From the NCBI GenBank assembly GCA_900768845.1, contig CAAGEK010000008.1:37253-101252 (forward strand): a DNA stretch of 64,000 bases. The letters are read 5' to 3'. The notes below the pieces were generated by a model. The model made no database searches. It saw nothing but the letters and a program-made list of their open reading frames with translations, and was not told the DNA's origin. Shown here piece after piece: positions 17,079 through 26,388 of this stretch. Each line of letters begins with the position of its first letter. Positions within the stretch are counted from its first letter, which is position 1. Position numbers and translations under genes: made by a program. Origin of the DNA: Alphaproteobacteria bacterium. Its GTDB lineage: Bacteria; Pseudomonadota; Alphaproteobacteria; CAAGCB01; CAG-977.

Positions 17079-19679
17079 TTATGTGTCGGTCTTATTTCTA
17101 ATTTGTTCGGTGACAGTTAAGCCATCTTTGTTTTTTTCCGCAATTAAAAACAGTCCCGCTCCTTTCGCCTTTTCTTCCCACAATTTACCGATAGCCGCTT
17201 TCTCTCTTGTATCCGCATTATCAATCAAATGAGCTCCTTTATATTCAACGATAAGAATTCGTCCGTCATTAAGCTTTGCTACAAAATCAGGATAAAATTT
17301 ATCCGTTGAGGTCGGCAGCCAAAATGAATTTGGATGTTTGGCAACATTTCGTATCCAATACTTCACATTTTTATTCGTATCAATAGCCTTTGCACATTGA
17401 AATTCTTCCCCATCAGCCCCACCATCAAAATTGGGAACATTATTCGCCCCAAGATAATGTTTGGTAAATTTGTACCTGCCCCTATACAAAAGCTCGTTAG
17501 TGTACATATTATCAAAAAATTCAAAACCGTTATCAAAATTCAGTTCAACTCTGGACTGTGGCGCAAAGAAAGAAATTTGATGAGACTGTTTTCTGGCCTT
17601 AGCATACGCCTCTTTAATCTTATTTGATAACTTTGTTGCAAGGGCATATTTTGCAAGCATCAACTCGGCTATTTTGATTCCTCTGTAGTCTATCAGATAA
17701 GAAATGACATTAGTCAGCCATTTGACCATAGTTGCTTGTGAAAAATATGAGTCTCTTAACTGTTTATCCAACCATCTTACCAGATTTTCCGGTGTCCAGT
17801 TGTCAATACTCATAAAAGGCATAGCCAATTGTGCTTCACCTGCCGGAGAATACCTTAAAGCATGATCGTCAATGTCGATTGTAAAACTATTGCCAAATCT
17901 TGCAATCTTAAATTCATTTTTATTCAGTTGATAAGGTGCATACTCATTCAAATCCCAATCAAAATATTCAAAAACAATTTCAGGGTCGGCTAATTCAAGT
18001 TCACCTTGTAATTCCACAAACATTTGCGGTGCTTTAAATTTTTCGCCATTTTTTGCAGGTGTCTGCTCTTCCTGTTTGTTCTTATAATTTTCGAATTTTA
18101 TTTCCAGCTCAAATTGCTCATTGTCGTTAAGCATCGGCTTAATTTTCTCAATATCCTCTGAGGTCGTCTCATCGCTGAAAACAATGCTATGCGAGCCGTT
18201 GCTTTCTTTTTGTATGGTTATCGTTTTGGGCAAATCTTGTGTTTTGATAATGGTTTCGGATGTGAGTATAATCTTATTCGGTTGCGGATTACTGCTGAAT
18301 AAATCATTCGCCGGAGTCCTTTCTATAATATTTTGGGCTTCTTCATCAGAGAATCCCTTATTTCCAAGTTTTTTAACAATACAATCCGTTGCCATGCCGA
18401 ACTTTGACGATAAAACATAAGCATAAGCTCTGTTTAATGCTGAAATTTTTCTGTTTTTCGCATACGGCATACGCATAACACGCCCCAGCAGTTGCTCGAC
18501 AGCAGTATCACTTTGAACATTTGCCAAAGAGCATAAAACATACGCAAACGAACAGTCCCAACCTTCTTTTAATGCTTGAACGGTAATGATATAGCGGATA
18601 GGACAATTACGATCAAAAACATTAATCCCGTCTAATTCTTTCTGTTCTCCGGTTGCTATGGCGATTTCATTTTCAGGAATTTGCTGAACGTTAATCAAAT
18701 TTTCTTTTAGTCTTTCGACAGTTACTTCACCTTTTATATCTTGAGCTTGAAACAACAAAATCGGCCGCAAATATTCTTTTTCATGCTGAGCGGCTTTTTC
18801 CAGTTCTGCCCGTTTAGCGATTGCTTCGGTTACGGCCATCTCCCAATTGTTATGCTCTGTTAAAGCAATCGGGAGTTTTATCATCTCTTCTTCTTTTAGT
18901 TCCGCTGCATACACATTATACAGAGTATTATTTTGCAATCTCGGAGTAGCCGTTAATTCAATAATCGCAGACGGATTGATACGCCCTTGCATCTCCGCAC
19001 TAAGATTAGTCACAGTATTATGAGCTTCATCAACAATCATAATCGGTCTATGAGCAAACAGCAAATTGGCAAACGAATATTTGAGATGACCGCTTTCATC
19101 TTTTTCCATCCCCTCTTGTGCCGAGATATGAGTAAAGTGCGGCTCTAAATTTTCATTATGTTTGTAAACATTATATTTTGCGGTATCTCTTTTGCTGAAA
19201 GACTGAATAGTTGAAACAACAACACATAAATTTTGCTCTATATCTGAAGGACGAATATTAAATTTTTCTTCGATATCAAATACTTTAACATGACCGCCGA
19301 ACTGTTCATCCAAAGCTTCCCGATATGGATGACGGGGATTTTTAAGAGCTTCTGCCGTTTGTTGTCTGATCGTATCAGAAGGCGTAAACCACAAAACAAC
19401 AGGAAATTCCCGCTCAAGCCATACTTCGCTGGTTATTTTAATAGCATGAGCCGCAATAATTGTTTTACCACCGCCCGTTGGGACTTTCAAACAAACTCGC
19501 GGCGTATTCGGAATTGTTGACCAAACAACATAATCACTCTTAAGCTTTCCTAAACGATGGCTTATTTCAGGATTGGATACAATATTCTCATAAGCCTGTT
19601 TATGCCCGCATATACGTGCTTCTTCGAGAAATTTGTGTAAAACATTCAGCGTATTATGTTGATAGTTCTTCAGTTGCAT
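17079..19679 (-). CDS. Type III restriction enzyme Res subunit (helicase-nuclease)
   Basis: An 866-residue superfamily 2 translocase-nuclease. Walker A is PTGGGKT near residue 68, the DEAH-box equivalent is IVDEAHN, and the helicase end shows GWDCSFAYVLCSLA and QLLGRVMRMPYA. A C-terminal PD-(D/E)xK nuclease is seen in YPDF followed by IVEYKG. ATG 19679 lies one base after the stop of the upstream gene; a longer frame from 19721 would overlap it. With Mod it would cut unmethylated DNA at pairs of inverted sites. The gene is much richer in A+T than the flanking core genes, suggesting acquisition by transfer. Confidence 0.9.
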   Translation of the reverse strand: MQLKNYQHNTLNVLHKFLEEARICGHKQAYENIVSNPEISHRLGKLKSDYVVWSTIPNTPRVCLKVPTGGGKTIIAAHAIKITSEVWLEREFPVVLWFTPSDTIRQQTAEALKNPRHPYREALDEQFGGHVKVFDIEEKFNIRPSDIEQNLCVVVSTIQSFSKRDTAKYNVYKHNENLEPHFTHISAQEGMEKDESGHLKYSFANLLFAHRPIMIVDEAHNTVTNLSAEMQGRINPSAIIELTATPRLQNNTLYNVYAAELKEEEMIKLPIALTEHNNWEMAVTEAIAKRAELEKAAQHEKEYLRPILLFQAQDIKGEVTVERLKENLINVQQIPENEIAIATGEQKELDGINVFDRNCPIRYIITVQALKEGWDCSFAYVLCSLANVQSDTAVEQLLGRVMRMPYAKNRKISALNRAYAYVLSSKFGMATDCIVKKLGNKGFSDEEAQNIIERTPANDLFSSNPQPNKIILTSETIIKTQDLPKTITIQKESNGSHSIVFSDETTSEDIEKIKPMLNDNEQFELEIKFENYKNKQEEQTPAKNGEKFKAPQMFVELQGELELADPEIVFEYFDWDLNEYAPYQLNKNEFKIARFGNSFTIDIDDHALRYSPAGEAQLAMPFMSIDNWTPENLVRWLDKQLRDSYFSQATMVKWLTNVISYLIDYRGIKIAELMLAKYALATKLSNKIKEAYAKARKQSHQISFFAPQSRVELNFDNGFEFFDNMYTNELLYRGRYKFTKHYLGANNVPNFDGGADGEEFQCAKAIDTNKNVKYWIRNVAKHPNSFWLPTSTDKFYPDFVAKLNDGRILIVEYKGAHLIDNADTREKAAIGKLWEEKAKGAGLFLIAEKNKDGLTVTEQIRNKTDT

Positions 19680-19680
19680 A

Positions 19681-20937
19681 CTATTTTTCCCTTCTGTCGC
19701 AGAAAGCCATAAATTTCTCAAATAACTCTATCATATCTTTAGGAATAACAATATTATCTGTATCTTTGACTTGTTTGATACTGAAAAATTCTTTTGCCAA
19801 TTCAATTTTTAAATCTCTAGCAGTTTTGCATCCTTCTGAAACGGACTGTCCTGTTGTTTCTCTTTCTGATTCAACAAAATCAATATTTTTTAAATAAGGA
19901 TCAATGTTTGCAATTTTTATTTCAAAATCACGCAATACAATTTCTTGATTCCTTCTCTTCCTCGCTTCTATTGCGGTGTAAAATGCCGGTAACAATATAA
20001 CCAATGCAACTGGTAATCTAGTTAGAACTGTCCACCAAGAAAATATTCCATCACCGCACAATTCAATAATGGTAGCAACAATCATTACTAAAGCTGCTAC
20101 ACAAAACAATCCAAAAGATGTCCAAAACATTATATTTGCTGTTTTATGTTCATCAATAGCATATTTTTTATATTCACCGCAAGAAACTATCTCACCAACT
20201 AATCCATAAATTTTCTTTATTTCCTCTTGTCGTTCTTCCATATATCCAATAATTGAAGCTGCCTGTTGTTTCAAATCTTCATATTTTTCATCAAATTTCT
20301 TTTGTATTTCTTCTTCATTATTTTTAATTTGTTCTGAATATTTTTGACCTGCCTCATTCCATAATTGCAAAGTATTGTCAAGTTTCGTACGAGCTGTTTG
20401 GTCTCTTAAATTTTGCGATGAAGTAAATTGTTGTTTAAAACTTTCCGATAATGTCGTTAATTCTTGTTCTTTATTATTAATTTGAGTCTCAAGGCTTGCT
20501 ATTTTTTGTTTTAAATTTGACATTTCTTTTTCCAAAACATCTTTTTTTTGTTTTATTTTTTCAATAATATTTTCATTTTGCTTCTTATAAGTGCTTATTA
20601 TCTGCTCCAATGATTGTTTTACAGTAGCTTTATCTATTGTTGGAATATAAAGTAGCTGTGCAACAATATTATCAATTTGACTTGGAATATTGCCGTAATA
20701 ACCTGAAGACGGTGATGATATATCACTATTTATGTAATTTTGAATATTTGAAAGATATGATAAAATATTGTTTAGATATGCTGGATTACATATCATACTT
20801 CCTATTCCATTAATACGGCTTTCTAAAATTGGAATTAAAATTTTCAACTTTTCATAAGTCGCTGTATTTTGTTCATTTAATTGAACTTTTTCTAAACTTT
20901 CTTTAAGTGTGTTTATTGGAGTGATTAAATCTATCAT
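19681..20937 (-). CDS. Coiled-coil membrane protein inside the type III R-M operon
   Basis: I do not recognise the family. The protein has 418 residues: a mixed N-terminal part, a long Lys/Glu/Gln-rich coiled coil (about residues 110-250), two adjacent membrane segments (about 270-335, including the MFWTSFGLFCVAALVMIVAT start) and a basic then mixed C-terminal tail. Start and stop are 2 and 1 bases from mod and res, so it is translated as part of the restriction operon. Core type III systems need only Mod and Res. This protein may tether the complex to the membrane or act as a separate membrane-active defence effector; both are guesses. Confidence 0.7.
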   Translation of the reverse strand: MIDLITPINTLKESLEKVQLNEQNTATYEKLKILIPILESRINGIGSMICNPAYLNNILSYLSNIQNYINSDISSPSSGYYGNIPSQIDNIVAQLLYIPTIDKATVKQSLEQIISTYKKQNENIIEKIKQKKDVLEKEMSNLKQKIASLETQINNKEQELTTLSESFKQQFTSSQNLRDQTARTKLDNTLQLWNEAGQKYSEQIKNNEEEIQKKFDEKYEDLKQQAASIIGYMEERQEEIKKIYGLVGEIVSCGEYKKYAIDEHKTANIMFWTSFGLFCVAALVMIVATIIELCGDGIFSWWTVLTRLPVALVILLPAFYTAIEARKRRNQEIVLRDFEIKIANIDPYLKNIDFVESERETTGQSVSEGCKTARDLKIELAKEFFSIKQVKDTDNIVIPKDMIELFEKFMAFCDRREK

Positions 20938-20939
20938 AT

Positions 20940-22469
20940 TTACCTCGCTTTGACATCATAAGGAGTTTGTTTAAATTCTATATTTAGGCTTTTTAGGCGT
21001 GGTTGAGATATACGGGAGCTTTCACCGTAGATTATTAATTTTTCGTATGGCTGATGTTGCATATCTTCCAAAATCACGTTTAAGGTTTTATTTGTTAAGA
21101 CATTCCCTCCATCGACACGTTTATCCCTCAAAATACCATTATAAAGCAAGGCATAAGATACATTATTATATGAGCCAAGGTATGTTGACTTTGCTGTTGG
21201 TTTATTAAATGGGGTCTTTGTTTCGGTAAACCATATATGAGCCGACAAGTTTTCAAAACTGATATTTTCGTTTATATTTCCTTCGGCATCAAAAACTTCA
21301 TTTCCCAGTTTATAAAATCGGAAACCACCGCCACCTTGCCAACTAACGGATTTTGAAATACCACCTTGCTCACCATCAACAACCGCTTTCAACCTCGGGA
21401 CACAATGTGTGATAGCATGATTGCCCATTTCTATACCTATATACCGACGTCCCATTTTATGAGCTACCGCCGCAGTTGTTCCTGAACCAAGAAAAGAATC
21501 AAGAACTAAATCTCCATAATTTGAAGCTAGTGTTAAAATTCGTGCAATTAATTTTTCTGGTTTAGGTGTCGTAAAAACATCTTTAGAATTAAACTTTTTT
21601 ACTTCTTTTTTCGCATCTTGGTTGTGCCCAACTTCTTGATGTGTCCATATAGTCAATGCAACACTCCCCTGTTTCACTTCAGATAGAAATTTTTTTAATC
21701 TTGGAGTATTGCTCCCACTTTCTCCAAACCATATTCTATTATCATTTATAAGTTCCAAAAGTTTTTCTTTACTGTAAATCCAACTTCTACTTTTGGGAGG
21801 ATTAACTTTACGTCCACTAGGCGTTATTATAGGGTAATCTGTATTTTGAGAATATGTTTTTGCAGATAAATCACCCGATGTCCAAACTCCTCTAGGATCA
21901 TTATCAGGATTTTTATATCTAGCATTCATCTCTTCTGTTCTTTGTAAAAGATTTGGTCGCCATATTTCTTTATTTTTAGCATAACAAAAAACGTGGTCAT
22001 GATTATCACTAAACCACTTGGCATCATTTTGAGGAGAGAATTTTTTTTGCCAAATAACATTAGCTACAAAATTTTTACGTCCAAACACCTCATCACAAAT
22101 AACCTTGAGATAATGCCCTTCGTCATCATCAATAGAAATCCAGATTGAACCATCTTCCCTAAGAAATTCTTTTAACAACTCAAGTCGTGGATATATCAAA
22201 GACAACCATTGCGAATGTTCTAAATTATCGTCATAATGTTCGAATGCCGAACCGGTATTATACGGCGGGTCTATATATATGCATTTCACCTGCCCTGCAT
22301 AGAATGGTAATAATGCCTTTAATGCCTCAAGATTATCACCTTGAACAATCATATTTTCTTTTGTTTTATCTCCATAACCGAACTCCGGCACTTCTTCCAA
22401 TAGCCGATATGGTGTTTTATTCGCTGTTTTTAGAGCTTCATCACGCCCTAACCAGTTCAAAATAGGCAT
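20940..22469 (-). CDS. Type III DNA methyltransferase Mod subunit
   Basis: A 509-residue beta-class N6-adenine methyltransferase. Motif IV, DPPYNTG, is at residues 67-73, and the AdoMet motif I, SFLGSGTTAA, comes after it, the order typical of Mod proteins. The variable middle part should recognise the DNA site. It methylates one strand of the target and forms the specificity core for Res. It is the first gene of the three-gene operon; about 700 bases of AT-rich non-coding DNA lie upstream. Its base composition matches res and differs from core genes. Confidence 0.93.
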   Translation of the reverse strand: MPILNWLGRDEALKTANKTPYRLLEEVPEFGYGDKTKENMIVQGDNLEALKALLPFYAGQVKCIYIDPPYNTGSAFEHYDDNLEHSQWLSLIYPRLELLKEFLREDGSIWISIDDDEGHYLKVICDEVFGRKNFVANVIWQKKFSPQNDAKWFSDNHDHVFCYAKNKEIWRPNLLQRTEEMNARYKNPDNDPRGVWTSGDLSAKTYSQNTDYPIITPSGRKVNPPKSRSWIYSKEKLLELINDNRIWFGESGSNTPRLKKFLSEVKQGSVALTIWTHQEVGHNQDAKKEVKKFNSKDVFTTPKPEKLIARILTLASNYGDLVLDSFLGSGTTAAVAHKMGRRYIGIEMGNHAITHCVPRLKAVVDGEQGGISKSVSWQGGGGFRFYKLGNEVFDAEGNINENISFENLSAHIWFTETKTPFNKPTAKSTYLGSYNNVSYALLYNGILRDKRVDGGNVLTNKTLNVILEDMQHQPYEKLIIYGESSRISQPRLKSLNIEFKQTPYDVKAR

Positions 22470-23183
22470 TATTGTTCCTTAAGCCTTGTTAATTTTGATG
22501 TTTTAATAATTTTAAGTTTACCCATTGTATAAAGTTAATTTTGTAAAAGCAAGTTTCCCAACGATTTTTTTAACAAGAAAATTAAAGACGATCATTAATA
22601 GATTTTTTAAAAATTCCAAAAAGTTATGTGTTTTTTTGCCTATAAATTAGGAAATTTATCAAAAATTCAGTAATATATTATCTGTTTTAAAAATTTTTAA
22701 GATTTATGATATGTAAAAATTAAAATAATGTTTCTAAAATAGAACACTATGTATTAAAATCAATGAAATTTTAATGGTAACGATTTTAATTCTTCCGTTT
22801 TCCGAGGCGTTTTTCAGGCTTGCATCTCTGAATGCGACGATACCCGGAACATTGACGACTGACGCTTTTCCTTTTTTAGAACCGATTTTGGTGTTGTCAT
22901 AGTTAATGTCGAGCGGCGCGGAAACGGAGGCTTTTTCTCATGACAATTATTTCCATTCCGTCTTGAGGCTGTTGTTTATTAAAAGCACCGCCTATGATGA
23001 AAAGCCGGATGTTTTTAACAAATGCACAAAACAGGGCGTCAGGCGAAACGGCGGAAGAAGGGCGAAGCTGTCGGGATTTTCAAGATAGACGAAAAAAGCG
23101 CGGCCGGAACTTGCTCAACCGGCGGCTTGAAAATGAAAATCCGCCGATTTTCCGGCCGTTTACGGAACGGTTGCTTGGAAAAG
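22470..23183. other. Gene-poor boundary of the restriction island
   Basis: About 700 bases without an intact gene. The first 300 bases are very AT-rich and probably hold the mod promoter. From about 22780 the composition returns to that of the core. I saw no integrase gene and no copy of the tRNA-Gln 3' end here. Confidence 0.6.
22734..22940 (-). pseudogene. Possible gene fragment at the island edge
   Basis: The minus strand is open for about 65 codons with core-like codon use, including INYDNTKIGSKKGKASVV, then runs into AT-rich sequence and stops at 22736. It has no start codon: a TGA lies directly upstream. It looks like the end of an older gene cut by the AT-rich block. Family not recognised. 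Confidence 0.3.
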
Positions 23184-24512
23184 TCAATAACCGTACTTCT
23201 TTTTCAGCTTTATAAGGAAAGCGGCACTGACGGCAAGAGCCAGAATTTCCGCCACGATGATTGCCGACCATATTCCGGTTAAACCGAAAAATACCGGTAA
23301 AATGAGAACGCATAAACATTCAAACACCAATGTCCGGCAAAACGATATGACGGCGGAAATCAAACCGTTATTCAAAGCCGTAAAAAATGCCGAAGCATAA
23401 ATGTTAAATCCGGCCAATAAAAAGGATATGGCGTAGATATGAAATCCCCTCACGGCCATTTCCAACAGATTTTCATCATAACTGACGAAGATTTTCGCTA
23501 AAGGAACAGTAAACACTTCGGCCGAAATCGTCAGGATGACGGCAAAAATTCCGGTTAATATCAAGCTTTTGCGAAACAGGTTATGCAATTCCTGTTTGTT
23601 TGACGATCCGAAGTGATAACTGACGATCGGACTGCTTCCCGCAGAATAACCGAGAAACACCGAAAGAAATATAAAATTGATGTAAGCGATGACGCCATAA
23701 GCGGCAACGCCGCTTTCGCCCGCAAATTTCAGCATTTGGTAATTATAAAGGATGGCGACGATCGACATGGATATGTTTGACATAAACTCGCTGAAGCCGT
23801 TGGTGCATGATTTAACGATCGCGCTTGTATACAATTTTGTCTTTCCCAGTCTTAACGGACTTTTATTCGGATACATAAAGTAAACAAGCGGGATTATCGC
23901 GCTTGAACATATGCTGATGAATGTCGCCCAAGCCGCTCCGGCCAAGCCCCACTTAAACAAGATGACAAACAAGGCGTCAAGAGCTATATTGATGCATCCG
24001 GCAATAACCGTGACCCAAAATCCGAAATTCGGACGTTCAGCGGCAATAAAAAAGGCCTGAAAAATGTATTGCAACATGAATGCGGTGACGGCGGGCAATA
24101 AAATATGTCCGTATAACAGGCTGTCGGCCAAAAGTTCCCCTTCCACATTAAATGCCGATACTAAAGGTTTAAGGCATATAAGTCCTGAAACGGAAATGAC
24201 GACGCCGAAAACGACGGTGGTGTAAATCAAAAGGGAAAATATTTGATTGGCTTTGAATTTCTTGTTTTCGCCTAAAGTTTTAGCGACCAACGCACTGCCG
24301 CCGCTGCCGATCATGAAACCGAATGCGCCGCATATCATTAAAAAGGGAAAAATGATATTGACGGCGGCAAGTGCCGTCGATCCGACAAAGTTGGAAACAA
24401 AAAAGCCGTCGACAATGCTGTAAACGGATATAAATACCATCATTGCCATGGAAGGTGCGGTAAAGCGCAAAAGTTTTGAATAAGTGAAGTGTTCGGACAA
24501 TTGTATTTGCAT
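23184..24512 (-). CDS. MATE family efflux transporter, regulated by the adjacent MarR protein
   Basis: This 442-residue membrane protein has twelve segments and MATE features such as VDGFFVSNFVGSTALAAVNI near helix 1-2 and MIGSGGSALVA. Its ATG directly follows the stop of the MarR gene, so the two form one unit. It differs clearly from the first MATE protein at 13.5 kb and is not a recent copy. It probably pumps a toxic compound that also releases the MarR repressor. Substrate unknown. Confidence 0.9.
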   Translation of the reverse strand: MQIQLSEHFTYSKLLRFTAPSMAMMVFISVYSIVDGFFVSNFVGSTALAAVNIIFPFLMICGAFGFMIGSGGSALVAKTLGENKKFKANQIFSLLIYTTVVFGVVISVSGLICLKPLVSAFNVEGELLADSLLYGHILLPAVTAFMLQYIFQAFFIAAERPNFGFWVTVIAGCINIALDALFVILFKWGLAGAAWATFISICSSAIIPLVYFMYPNKSPLRLGKTKLYTSAIVKSCTNGFSEFMSNISMSIVAILYNYQMLKFAGESGVAAYGVIAYINFIFLSVFLGYSAGSSPIVSYHFGSSNKQELHNLFRKSLILTGIFAVILTISAEVFTVPLAKIFVSYDENLLEMAVRGFHIYAISFLLAGFNIYASAFFTALNNGLISAVISFCRTLVFECLCVLILPVFFGLTGIWSAIIVAEILALAVSAAFLIKLKKKYGY

Positions 24513-24965
24513 TTATTTCATTCCATTTTGGAAATTGTCGATTTCTTGTTCCAAATGCCGTGCATATTCCCGAAGGCCTTGTATCAAAAGGGATACTTTG
24601 TCACTTCCTATTTTTTGCAAAACATTCGTTTCGCATTGCAAAAGCGGAGCCGTCAGTTTTTCGGCATATTTTTTACCGTCCGGCGTCAGGGAAATAATTT
24701 TGCCCCGCCTGTCTTTCGTATCAACGGCAAAAGAAATATAACCGTTTGTCGCCAACTGATTGACTATCGTATTGACGGTTTGTTTCGGTAAACCGAACAA
24801 ATCGACGATGTCTTTTTGTGTGCGAACATTCATATGTTTCAGGATATATAAAATTTGAATTGTGTAGTGATTGACGCCGCAGATTTTGGCAAACCGCATA
24901 TACAGGCGGTCGGTGCGGTTCATAACCGCGTCCAATTCTTTGATTTTTTGTTGCCATTTTTGCAT
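24513..24965 (-). CDS. MarR family transcriptional regulator
   Basis: A 150-residue winged-helix regulator. The helix-turn-helix is TQKDIVDLFGLPKQTVNTIV and the wing carries DTKDRRGKIISLTPDGKK, the usual D-x-R-x-x-x-x-LT pattern. It sits upstream of the MATE gene in the same transcript, the classic order for a self-regulated efflux unit. A perfect palindrome overlaps its own promoter and is the obvious operator. Confidence 0.92.
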   Translation of the reverse strand: MQKWQQKIKELDAVMNRTDRLYMRFAKICGVNHYTIQILYILKHMNVRTQKDIVDLFGLPKQTVNTIVNQLATNGYISFAVDTKDRRGKIISLTPDGKKYAEKLTAPLLQCETNVLQKIGSDKVSLLIQGLREYARHLEQEIDNFQNGMK

Positions 24966-24986
24966 TTCACACCTTTTCCGGCGTGC

Positions 24987-25015
24987 TTAATAGTCCTTAT
25001 TCGGACTATTGTCAA
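24987..25015 (-). promoter_or_regulatory. Promoter of marR-MATE with embedded palindromic operator
   Basis: On the minus strand TTGACA (25010-25015) and TATTAA (24987-24992) are 17 bases apart. The palindrome AATAGTCC-6-GGACTATT (24989-25010) fills the spacer and touches both boxes, so MarR binding would block RNA polymerase. Confidence 0.8.
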
Positions 25016-25019
25016 GCCT

Positions 25020-25131
25020 TGTTTTGACACTGTAATCAAAGCCGTGTTTTACAAATACGGACAAATCATCGAAACGTCCGATCCGGATGCCCGACAGGAT
25101 TCAAACTTGATTAACTTATTGAAAAATAAAT
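25020..25131 (+). pseudogene. Possible 3' fragment of a lost gene
   Basis: A frame ending in TAA at 25129-25131 reads as plausible protein (KYGQIIETSDPDARQDSN) with core-like codon use, but no start or ribosome site can be placed without entering the marR promoter. Probably a remnant; chance is possible. Confidence 0.25.
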
Positions 25132-25211
25132 AAAACACCGGCAAACGGAAAAAACTTCCCAAAACGCAATTTTCAAATTTACAAATTTCAAACTCGATGG
25201 AAGCATTGGGA

Positions 25212-25243
25212 AAATAAAAAAACAGCAACCCTTTTCCGGTTGC
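25212..25243 (-). terminator. Terminator after tRNA-Glu
   Basis: On the minus strand GCAACC (25238-25243) pairs with GGTTGC (25225-25230), followed by a T-rich run. Confidence 0.75.
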
Positions 25244-25252
25244 CGCTTGTTT

Positions 25253-25327
25253 TGGCGACCCTAACGGGATTTGAACCCGTGTTACCGCCTTGAGAGGGCG
25301 ATGTCCTAACCGTTAGACGATAGGGTC
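25253..25327 (-). tRNA. tRNA-Glu (CTC)
   Basis: A 75-base cloverleaf with encoded CCA. Acceptor GACCCTA/TAGGGTC, anticodon stem ATCGCC/GGCGGT with loop CTCTCAA (anticodon CTC), T loop TTCAAAT. The CTC anticodon is the rarer Glu tRNA, so a TTC tRNA should be elsewhere in the genome. Confidence 0.93.
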
Positions 25328-25529
25328 AATAAATATGCAAAACCTGTATAAAGCGTTCGTTTCACAAGGTCAACGCTTTTCGTATCCCTTTTTGCTTTTT
25401 TATCCGGAAACGGGGGAAAATAACCGGATATAAACTCTTGGACGGCTTTTTATAAACTTAAAACCAGCGTTTCTTTTCCGGTGTTTTCCCTTATGATTTT
25501 ATCAGGTGACATTTTCGGGAGGATTTGCG

Positions 25530-26306
25530 GTGTTTCAATATGTTTCTTTGCTCTTCAAGGCGTTTTACGATAAAAAGGCGGTACGAAACTATGTGATCGA
25601 CGGCGGCGGAATCGGGCTTGTGCCGTTTTTCGTTCTGGCTGTGATGAGTGCCGGAGTCTTCGTTGTCAAATCCGCCGTCTTCATGCCGCCCGAAGCCTTT
25701 GATTCCGCGTCGGCGTCCCAAATGCCCGAACTTCATATCGGAAACGCCCGAATCGTGTCGCCGGACGGATTCTTTAAGCGGTTTAAAATCAACGACGTGC
25801 TGAACCTGACATTGGATACGACCGAAGACGAAGAGGCACCCGAAGAAAAACCGCTGTCCGCACAGATTCGCATAGCAAAAAACGCCGTGTATTTTGAAAC
25901 GGGGCAAAAATTCTTTTTGTCTTCCGTCGCGAATTTTTTCGGTTCGGACAGTTTGATCGTCGCGTCCAAAGATGTTCCCAATTTCCTCAGTGCGGGAATG
26001 AGAAATCTGTTTTGGAGCCTTCCCTTTTTCATTTTTCCGGTAACGTTACTGGCCGTGTTTTTCAAATTCGTTCTGGCGGGATATGTTGTGGCTTTGGCGT
26101 CTTATGCCGTTACGGTGTTTTCAAAAACGCCGGTGTCCTTTGAACGGCGGATGAGATTGGCCGCCGTTTCGGTTCTTCCCGCTTTTGTTTTCAACTTCGT
26201 TTTCGGAACCGTTGCGGGGATTTTCGTTTTGGGGATGTCGGGCGCGGCCGTTTTGAGTTTGGTGTATTTGTTTTACTATGCGGAAAAGGTGTTCAAAAAC
26301 GCATGA
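25530..26306 (+). CDS. DUF1189-like membrane protein, copy 1 of 4
   Basis: About 258 residues starting at GTG 25530, chosen because GGGAGG lies 7 bases upstream and the N-terminus then aligns with the next three genes. It has one membrane segment near residues 30-52, an extracytoplasmic domain, and three or four membrane segments in the last 100 residues. A short FKAFYDKKAVRNYV-type segment opens the protein. The pattern matches DUF1189 proteins known mostly from Firmicutes. Function unknown. This copy is the most divergent, with an acidic TEDEEAPEE insert. Confidence 0.75.
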   Translation: MFQYVSLLFKAFYDKKAVRNYVIDGGGIGLVPFFVLAVMSAGVFVVKSAVFMPPEAFDSASASQMPELHIGNARIVSPDGFFKRFKINDVLNLTLDTTEDEEAPEEKPLSAQIRIAKNAVYFETGQKFFLSSVANFFGSDSLIVASKDVPNFLSAGMRNLFWSLPFFIFPVTLLAVFFKFVLAGYVVALASYAVTVFSKTPVSFERRMRLAAVSVLPAFVFNFVFGTVAGIFVLGMSGAAVLSLVYLFYYAEKVFKNA

Positions 26307-26388
26307 TTCACCGTTTCCGCACGGGTCTTGTCCTTGACGGAAAGAGCCGTTCGTTTCTAAAATTCTCATTCAGACAAGGGAGGAAATC

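Noticed and set aside
17040..22780. Prophage or integrative element at tRNA-Gln
   Set aside because: No integrase, excisionase or phage genes and no repeat of the tRNA end at the far side, so only a restriction island is claimed.
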